Assembly (NCBI GenBank): GCA_033782935.1
Contig: JAWQEG010000487.1
Span: 186,001-250,000, forward strand
Reading direction: 5' to 3'
DNA: 64,000 bases
Source: Petrolisthes cinctipes
Lineage: Eukaryota; Arthropoda; Malacostraca; Decapoda; Porcellanidae
The position numbers were made by a program, and so were the translations under genes. Of the stretch, positions 56,673 to 64,000 are shown piece after piece. Numbering within the stretch: the first letter of the stretch is position 1; each line of letters starts with the position of its first letter. A model generated the notes under the pieces. It made no database searches. It was not told where the DNA came from and saw only the letters and a list, made by a program, of their open reading frames with translations.

Positions 56673-57842
56673 GTAGGTCGGTTGTGTAGGGTGAGGCTCG
56701 AGGTTTTTGGAGCCTTGTAGTAAATTACTATGTTGATCTCGCTGTCTGGCTCGGTGGGGTGAACATTCTTCTTTATTATGTCTCTTAGTATGGTCTCGTC
56801 AGTCTTGTAGTCTGTGGACATGTAATTGCGGTAGTGTAAAGTTTGATATCACTGTTGGGTTGGGTTGGGGTATTCACTTCGTACCATTTTTCAAGCTGGA
56901 GTTTGATGGTGTTGTAGACGTCTGTGTTAGAATATCCATTGTTTACCAGGACTTGAGTGAGACGTTCTAGTTCCTGGTGTGTGTCTCTCCAGCTGATGCA
57001 GTGGGAGAGAGCCCTCCTGACGTAGGATGAGATGGTGGATTGGAGGTATCTCATGGGGCATTCACTTTCACCATTTAGACACCATCCGTTGTTGGTGGAC
57101 TTTGTGTACACTGTGGTTTGGAAGTTGTGGTGGGCAACCAAGAGGTCAAGGAAGGGTAGTTTGCCATTCGTTGATTTTTCGTAGGTGAAGTTCAGACCAG
57201 ACGAGGAGATAAACCGTTGTTGTAGTAGTAGTAGCTCTTCTAGGTCCTTCACTTGCACAAAAATGTCATCAACATACCGACAGTATATCGATGGGCAATT
57301 ATATTTGAGAAGATCCTCTTCAACAGTACCCATGAAGAAGTTAGCGAAGAGGACCCCCAGGAGGCCACCCATCGCTATACCGTCAATCTGCTGAGGCGAT
57401 GATATTGCCACGGGGGTAAATAAATGGAGCTTCCTTGGTGCTGAGTTGAAGTAGAGTCTTGAGGCAGGTCTTGGGGATGTCCAGTCGTGGGAGGTCGGGT
57501 GTTCGTAAACCCGGTGGAGGATGATGTCTATAGTTTTATCCACTGGTACATTAGTGAACAAACTCTCAACATCCAGGGAGGCGATGATATGGTTGTCTAC
57601 TTTAGGGGAAACACGGAGAATATGTAGAAAATCTGTGGCTGAATTGAGGCTGTACTTTCTGGGCTCGTAAGGTGAGAGTAAGTTGTTCAGAGATTTGGCC
57701 AGTTGGTATGTTGCAGTCAGGATCTGGGAGATGATACGCCTGAGGGGGTTGCCAGTCTTGTGGGTTTTCACCGTGCCATAGGCGTAACCAGGTGCAAATT
57801 CTCCAATAAGTTTCTTCAGGTGGATCCCCCCAGCCTTAGCCC
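56615..57842 (-). pseudogene. Penelope B reverse transcriptase
   Basis: Reads GGIHLKKLIGEFAPGYAYGT, VKTHKTGNPLRRIISQI, IIASLDVESLFTNVPV (first catalytic Asp), IDGIAMGGLLGVLFANFFMG, the catalytic CRYVDDIFVQV, then LPFLDLLVAHHNFQTTVYTK and YLQSTISSYVRRALSHC. The frame shifts near 56,820 before the linker to the endonuclease. The N-terminal part is not here but inverted at 57,843-58,342. Confidence 0.85.
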
Positions 57843-58342
57843 AACCGTCCCCAGGATACGTCAACCTCACCGACACCACACTCACCCCAGATCAACAGGA
57901 CCTTCTCAACATGGGGCTAAATTATCACTACATGACTAAGCCAAAACCACACCGGAAACGACTGGAGATGGAAATCCTCTTAGACGACATCCACCAACTA
58001 GAGAAAAATTACTACCTCAACTGCACTTCAACCAACTCTACTTGCTGAAGCCGCCAAGACGAGGGGAGTCTACCACAACAAACTCCTGAGTAAAAATCAC
58101 TTCCTTGCCTCGAAACAGCTACGAGAAAACCCAGACATCATCATTCGAGGTGCAGATAAGGCCTCCTCTTTAGTTGTCCATGGGGGAGAGGAATACCTAC
58201 AGAAAATAGACAACATACTAAGTGACACCAGCAAAATCAAATGAATCTCGCGCAACCCCACCAACGATATCAAGCGAAGGGCCAACACCACCATCTCTGC
58301 CATCAACGCTAAGGCTGGGGGGATCCACCTGAAGAAACTTAT
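57843..58342 (+). pseudogene. Penelope N-terminal fragment, head to head with element B
   Basis: On the plus strand it reads LTDTTLTPDQQDLLNMGLNY and HYMTKPKPHRKRLEMEILLD, then frameshifted sequence to AKAGGIHLKKL near 58,310-58,342. That last stretch also begins RT of element B on the minus strand at about 57,808-57,842. The two form an inverted repeat around the N-terminal region. Many frameshifts. Confidence 0.7.
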
Positions 58343-58344
58343 AA

Positions 58345-58563
58345 TAACTCATAATTCATTCAGAGCGGATCGACTGAGACCTGTAAAACGAAATTAAGTC
58401 CACTTTAATCCCTACTTACAGCCGAATATCTACTTACTACTATGTGTACAGGGAAATAAGGGGCTGGAAAAATTGTCCAACAGTTCCACTGAATTGGGTG
58501 TCGAACCCGGGATCTTTCCCTTGGTAAGCGATAATGATAACCATTACACCATCAGCACCCCCA
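58345..58563 (-). mobile_element. tRNA-derived SINE
   Basis: On the minus strand a head with box A-like TGGTGTAATGGTTA and box B GGGTTCGACACCC is followed by a body with GTTGGACAATTTTTCCAGCC, AGTAGTAAGTAGATATTCGG and a tail to about 58,345. The head lacks a matching acceptor stem, so it is not a tRNA gene. The body is shared with 50,891-50,985. Confidence 0.7.
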
Positions 58564-60193
58564 AATGTATGTTAGTAGCGTTGCTAATAGCAACACCTCC
58601 CAAGGTGTAGTAAGAGGTGGTAGTAGTTAACGATATATGGGCTCATATATCATGGTATATAGTGAAAATTTTCCATGGAAAACAGTGGAGATTGATATCA
58701 ATATACATTTAAGGATGGTAAGGAGACAAACGGAAAAAGCGGGCTACACAACATTTCAAATACTGCTAGAAAGTCGGCACATCGTTCTCACACCTCCCAC
58801 CCGAGTGATTACCAAAATTGATTCTTGGATGTAGTTTTTACCAATACACTTTCATTATATAGTTATGTTTCCCCATCGGAAAGTTGAGTCACAGAACTAG
58901 CTTACCTAAATGGAGGTATGGTGTGGATGATAGAGAGACCATGTCTTCACTGTCTGATAACTCCTCGTCGACAGACAGATGCTTAGTTTGATTACGTTGG
59001 AATTAAATCGTGGAATCGACGGTGCAATCCCTCTCTGCTTGATTAAATACTACTTATTGATTAACAATATACTTTAGAATAAAGGCTGTATTAATCCTTA
59101 AAATTAAGAAAGGAACCAACAAACATTAAACTTGGCACCATGTTTAAACCCACGTTTTCTCTTCCCAAGTACACATTTACATCACAAGAAAATATACTTA
59201 CACTTTTTTTAGGGGAATTCACTTAGGAATCTATTAATGTAATACAGTATGTACAGTAGCTCAATAATGTAATGGAACCAATTTTGTGGTAAACAATTTG
59301 AAACAATCTACGTCTATGTTCCTAGAGTTAAGATTAATCAGTTTTTGTTTCGTACTTGTGTATTTTTAGTATTATTGTTTGTTAAGAAACGCCAACCTAT
59401 CTTGCAATTTTGGTATGGCTGTTGCCTGCCAGGTGAAAAACAATAAGGCGTTGACGCGTTTCTTGTGAAATTTCCTTTGTGAAAATTTCATTCGAGTAAG
59501 GGCTTTACCATCTCGACTTCGACAGAAGCAATGCACAATATTAAGCATAAACTAAAACCTTAATGGCAATGTTCAACTACAGTCCTTAACCATGGCACTG
59601 TTTGGTCGGTCTGACTCTACAGGCAGGGCTTGCGTGTGTATGGTCGCTCGGCTTAATACTGATAAGGATTTATCAGAGTTGGTTTGTAACTTTTCTTATC
59701 ACATTTTGAATATTCAAACGCATTAAGTACTGCTACAAAACCATTTATTATAATCTTGGATATCACTCCATGCGTACCAACCTTACCGAAACAACGCGAG
59801 TGACCCTTTACTTAGGATTTCAAAAATATCTACCCCCTGAGTTCCGATACTGTTTTGAGATACTGTATATTAACTTACTTCCCAATTATTACCAGGTCCA
59901 AACAAGCGAGTTTTTAATATCCCTAAGATATATCTGACCAGTTGGTAGGTAGGTTCCATTAACTTCCCACACCTTTGAACCTTCACAAAAAGCTGCGAAT
60001 GTGGCATTACAACGTTGCCAACTCCGAGGATCGAAGGCAGTAGTTTCAAGATTTCCGATGGAATGACTTTTGCTTCCATGGCTGGGCCCCTCATAGTATG
60101 CTGTGCACATTACAGAGCTGACCCTTTCAGGCATGGAGGCATACATTCCGTATTCTTTCCCTCATTCTAATATACGAACTCTCGGTTAAATCA

Positions 60194-60195
<2 letters not shown>
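58564..60195. other. Unassigned sequence
   Basis: No transposon domain or long coding frame recognised. A short minus-strand frame at 59,870-60,146 has ordinary composition but no motif. Confidence 0.45.
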
Positions 60196-60238
<43 letters not shown>

Positions 60239-60640
60239 CCCTCTTTGACCCTGATGGTCGGAAGGCGTATGATTCTGATGGGATTTCACCTGTTGTTCTC
60301 AACAAATGTGCTGCTGTGCTAACTCCCTGCCTCGACAAACTTTTCCGTCTTTGTCTTTCATTAAACACTTTTCCTTCTTGCCATGCTCATTCCCAACCCC
60401 CCAGCTATCGTCTCATCGCTCTGATCTCATGTCTGTCTTAAACTTTCGAATCTATTCTTAACTGCAACATCAAAAGCACCTAACTTGTCACGACCTTCTT
60501 TCTGATCATCAATATAGCTTCCGTTAGGGACGTTCTACTGGTAATATGTCCCTCCTTTCTGATTGATGGTCATCCTCTATAAGGAATTTCAGTGAAACTT
60601 TTACTGTTGCGCCAAACATATCTACAGCTTTAGATATTGG
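60196..60640 (+). pseudogene. LINE reverse transcriptase, N-terminal fragment
   Basis: After a T-run (60,198-60,238) the sequence reads SDGISPVVLNKCAAVLTPCL, KLFRLCLSLNTFPSCH, PPSYRLIALISCLS, then LLSDHQYSFR and GRSTGNMSLLSD, ending at TALDI. These are the first RT motifs of a CR1/jockey-type LINE of a further family. Stops are present and the YADD part is absent. Confidence 0.7.
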
Positions 60641-60957
60641 CTTGCATATATATATATATATATATTGTAAACAAGTCAATGTGTCTCACAGTGACCAGCT
60701 TATTGTACTATATCTTGGGGCGTCCCTAACCGTTCAACCTGTCTGCACTCTTTACGTAATTGCCAAGAGTATTAAATTATCAATTGAAACAAATCCATCG
60801 AATCTGGCATGTCTATCATTAAGTGGCGTTAATATACATCACGCACCAGCGTCGCTATGAAACAATAGCTAATAGCAGAGCAGGGATAGTTCAAACTTGT
60901 CAGGCGAATGTATTTAAACTGCGGGTGGCACGCTTGCCGAGTCCAACGTTCCAAACT

Positions 60958-61900
60958 CATGGCACTACGCGCATGTCATACCGATATCTAAACGAGACGG
61001 TCGCCTTACGAATTGCAATTCTTTTCGTCCTATTTCGCTGACTGACTGTCTATGTAAGGTCATGGAACGTATGCTAAATAAAAGACTGGTTTTTGTTTTA
61101 GAGTCGAAGAATATATTATATGTTCAACAAAGTGGATTTCGTCAACATCGGTCCACTCTAGACCATTTAATGCATTTGGAGCATTGCATTGCCGAAACAT
61201 TTGCTCGGAAACATTTCATGATAGGTATATTTTGGATATTCAAAAAGGCTTAAAGGGTAATCTACCTATATTTATCAGTAACTTCCTTGCTGACAGGAAA
61301 TTTTCTGTCAGGTTGCCCTCTAAAGTAACATCCGACATATTTGTCCAAGAAAATGGGGTGCCCCAAGGAAGTGTACTTAGCCCGACTCTTTTCTGTATTG
61401 CTATTAATGATATTCTGTCATCAGCTTCTGTTCCCCGAAACCTTAAATACTCACCGTTTGCTGACGATTGTGCATTGTGGCACTCGTCCCCCAATGTTCA
61501 GTTTTCTGCGAGGCAGATTCAATTAGCTCTTTACTATCTCCATCAGTCGGCATCGCTGTGGGGTTTTAAGTTTTCTGTTCCTATGTGTGTCGGCATTGTT
61601 TTCACCCATAAACGTAGAGTACCTGATTTGCATATTACTTTAGCTAATCAGCCGATACCTTTTCAAAATTCTATAAGATTATTAGGCCTACATTTTGACA
61701 GTAGGCTTAATTGGAAAAGTCATATTAATTATTTGCTTGTTTGTTGTAGGAAAAAAATAAATGTCCTCAAATATTTATCAGGTAAATCATGGGGAGCTGA
61801 CAGAACATCTTTATTGATGGTGTATAAGTCCCTCATACGTTCAAAACTTGACTATGGCGCACAGGTGTATGGGTCGGCGTCTGAGGCGACACTAAAGTGA
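60958..61900 (+). pseudogene. I/Nimb-like LINE, reverse transcriptase
   Basis: Starts HYAHVIPISKRDGRLTNC and continues FRPISLTDCLCKVMERML, QQSGFRQHRSTLDHL, then a deletion at the DLEKAYD region (IFWIFKKA joins GLKGNLPIF). After a frame change it reads NGVPQGSVLSPTLFCIAIND, the catalytic YSPFADDCALWHSS, IRLLGLHFDSRLNWKSH and RSKLDYGAQVYGSA to a stop. Related to but distinct from LINE copies 1-3 (FADD, not YVDD). Confidence 0.8.
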
Positions 61901-63020
61901 TTGGATGTATTTCAGAATGTATGTTTACGATTATGTATTGGAGCTTTTCGATGTACTCGTGTGGAGCGGATGGAAGTAGAAGAAAATATACCTCCCCTCC
62001 GTATTCGTCGTGACCACCTATTATTATCATACGTATTACCACCTACCGAAAACGATCGCTGGCCATCTCAGCCTGTGGGATCCTCCTGCAGTGGGAACAT
62101 CTGCTGCATGGGGCCCTCAAGTCGGTGGCTATGCGGCTTCATTTCCTCTGTGAAGCGCTAGGGTTCGACCAAAATTATTACTGACTGGCTCTTCACCGCC
62201 AAGTCCCCGGAGGTGGATGTCAGACAATTGTTCCAAAAGATCCTCACTAGAAACCTAGCGTCATTCCACTTGTACACTGATGGCTCTAAGACGGATGAAT
62301 GTGTGGGTGCAAGTGTGTGATCAGCGAAGTGTCATCTAAGATACCGGTTGACCGCATATGCATCTGTGTTTACTGCTAAATTTGCCGTATCCAGAGCTAA
62401 TGATTTTGCTGAAAATTCAAATTACGACAGGTTTGTCATCTTTTCGGATTCACAGTCAGCCCTTCAGGCAATTAAATCATGCAAATCGATTAAAAATGAA
62501 ATCCTGGGTAATATTATCAATAAATTACATGTGTCTGATCAGTCCTTCTCTCTGATCTGTGTGCCTAGTCATTGTCGAATCTTCGGTAATGAACAGGCTG
62601 ACTTCCTTGCAAAGTCGGCGGTAGAACTTGAGGATATGTGGGAAGTCCCTCGGGAGCTACAGTCGAGTTTCTCTTTCGGTAAAAAATCAATTAATCTTCT
62701 GTGGCAAAGTTAGCGGACCAACTTGGCAATACCCACCATCAAGACCAGCTTATCGCCACCATCGTAGAGAAGAAGTTGTATTTGCAGGAATGAGAATGAA
62801 CAGCACACCACAATGCAACACCTGTAGTGTGGTGCTATCAATCATTCACATCATTTTGCATTGTAGTAGGTATGTTGGGGAGCGTCAGCCTATGGCTGCC
62901 AACTGTAGGGTAAATCAAATCCCCATGAATCTGATCTCTGTCTTGAGTGATGGGGATCCTGGTGTGACTGATAAATTGATGGCTTTCTTTAAAGAGACCG
63001 GACTACTCAGAGAGTTGTGA
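61901..63020 (+). pseudogene. I/Nimb-like LINE, RNase H and C-terminal region
   Basis: Continues after the RT stop with RLCIGAFRCTRVERMEVE, FHLYTDGSKTDE near 62,265 (first Asp), a stop, then VIFSDSQSALQAIKSC and SHCRIFGNEQADFLAKSAV. The last frame (62,628-63,020) has a Cys/His pattern CNTCSVVLSIIHIILHC and ends DKLMAFFKETGLLREL before the stop. RNase H residues are present but frames are broken at about 62,320 and 62,710. Confidence 0.75.
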
Positions 63021-63105
63021 CTTAGATTTTATTATAATTTATGTGTGGGATGGGTTCTGCTTTTTATTATACATATTTATACTTATATGTATGGCCTAAC
63101 GACTC
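63021..63105 (+). other. 3' UTR of the I/Nimb-like LINE
   Basis: AT-rich end with TATTATACATATTTATACTT and then CTCAATCCCATAAATGAATC. The exact end is not defined. Confidence 0.45.
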
Positions 63106-63400
63106 AATCCCATAAATGAATCACCTGTTTGCACCTCAGTCAACCGACAACTAGCGTCTCTCCTCCCAGCCAACGCCAATCTCCATCATATACCTCTCAA
63201 TTCCATCTTTTTTTACCTCACTTTCAATATGAAGCTTCCATTTATTCCATCCACATCACTACGGTACTCTGCAATACATTCATCACCAGCATCTTGCTAC
63301 CCATACGCTCCACATGACCGAACCACCTCAGGATGTTCATTTTTACACTCACCAGCACATTCACATTGTCACGAGTCAATGCTTGTGGCATAATAATAAT
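63106..63400 (-). pseudogene. LINE ORF2 C-terminal fragment
   Basis: On the minus strand VSVKMNILRWFGHVERMGSK with following basic sequence resembles the LRWFGHVERM end found in several LINE ORF2 proteins. No catalytic domain is included. A (TAA)n stretch near 63,391 ends it. Confidence 0.5.
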
Positions 63401-64000
63401 AATGTCGTAACATAGAGAATAGGGCTTAATTAAGCCAGACAGAGTCGTATTTTCCACTGGCTATGTTAGCTAGTTAGCTGTACTGTATCTGGGTATGGCA
63501 ATACAAATTTGAGGGCACACCGAGCGTCCCATCTCAATTGTCGATTTGTCCGTATTCCTCGCTCGTATTATTATTACCGAAGGAATTATCATGCCGAGTA
63601 AGATTAATTCCTTAAATTACATACGTGTCATAAAGTGGTAGATTCTAAGGAATATATTTTACGTCGTTGATTAGAATTGCATGTATGACTGATGCGTATA
63701 ATTATATTAGGATGTTAAGGTAGTCGAACTTGGTAGGGCCGTGCATTGCCAGCCAGTCACGCCAGCCTGTGGAGTGATACCACCCCACCCAGCTAGCAGC
63801 CGTATAGTCTCAGTTCAGCCTCATATTTGCTCGTCTTTGCTCTCTCTTTTATCTCGCCTTTGTCTCTCATGACGAAGAGATAACCAGAATCGAATAAGTT
63901 AGACAAACTGCCAGTATTCACAAGGCTTCAAGGTTATTATTAACCAATTGCAACAGACAATTGGTTGGTAAATAAGGTAGGAGAGGAGCCGGTCTCCCAT
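63401..64000. other. Unassigned sequence to window end
   Basis: No recognised domain. Near the end CCAATTGCAACAGACAATTGG forms a short inverted repeat. It could belong to an element that continues beyond the window. Confidence 0.4.

Larger units (their letters stand above)
55471..57842 (-). mobile_element. Penelope-like element B
   Basis: On the minus strand: RT from 57,842 to 56,785, the linker, a solo LTR insertion (56,162-56,672), then the GIY-YIG endonuclease to about 55,640 and a 3' UTR with a hammerhead-like motif at 55,565-55,592. At 57,842 it meets an inverted N-terminal fragment of the same family. One frameshift lies near 56,820. Most motifs are readable, so it is younger or better kept than A. 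Confidence 0.85.

Noticed and set aside
58497..58563. Possible tRNA gene (TGGTGTAATGGTTA and GGGTTCGACACCC)
   Set aside because: There is no complementary acceptor stem and the same body follows as in another SINE copy, so it is a SINE head.

Overview
The window is eukaryotic, repeat-dominated, non-coding DNA from an animal genome, most likely an arthropod and plausibly a decapod crustacean. That identification is an inference. It rests on the mix of a DIRS1-like tyrosine-recombinase retrotransposon, Penelope-like elements, I-superfamily LINEs with RNase H, Gypsy elements resembling the CsRn1 clade, tRNA-derived SINEs and very long TA microsatellites. I found no convincing intact host gene. 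Almost every long reading frame belongs to a transposable element or to a simple repeat.

Layout. Positions 1-19,700 form one nested structure. An old, decayed Gypsy-type element (called X here) is the substrate: its RT end lies at 1-87, its RNase H and integrase start at 10,980-11,735, and its integrase core at 19,127-19,700. A second Gypsy element (Gypsy-1, 88-10,979) is inserted in X with a 4-bp target duplication. An I-type LINE (419-6,200) sits inside the 5' LTR of Gypsy-1 with an 11-bp target duplication. A nearly complete DIRS1-like element (11,736-19,126) sits in the integrase region of X without a target duplication. From 19.8 to 24.4 kb there is a 50-bp tandem array and mostly AT-rich sequence. 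A degenerate second copy of the LINE occupies 24.4-28.7 kb. A decayed Gypsy element with an env-like remnant (Y, same family as X) follows at 28.8-30.7 kb. A SINE lies near 32.2 kb.

From 32.9 to about 40.8 kb, on the minus strand, lies a second CsRn1-like Gypsy element (Gypsy-2). Its gag is split by a composite of two inverted-repeat elements flanking a roughly 200-bp satellite. A third copy of the LINE follows on the minus strand (40.8-45.3 kb, 5'-truncated). From 46 to 53 kb there are microsatellites, a dimeric minisatellite, LINE and Penelope fragments, a SINE body, a Tc1/mariner-type MITE and a Gypsy RNase H fragment. Two Penelope-like elements lie tail to tail at 54.0-58.3 kb. One carries a solo LTR with a clean target duplication, the other a LINE 3' end. 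The last part holds a SINE, two further LINE fragments and unannotated sequence.

How the pieces relate. The nesting gives a relative order: X is oldest, Gypsy-1 and DIRS came later, and the LINE in the LTR came after Gypsy-1. The DIRS element is the most coherent unit. It has inverted terminal repeats, an internal complementary region that matches the joined ends exactly, a gag-like gene with probable spliceosomal introns, RT/RNase H with a methyltransferase-like domain, and an overlapping tyrosine recombinase. Four Penelope ends share a hammerhead-ribozyme-like core whose helix II covaries. None of the autonomous elements appears to have all its genes intact.
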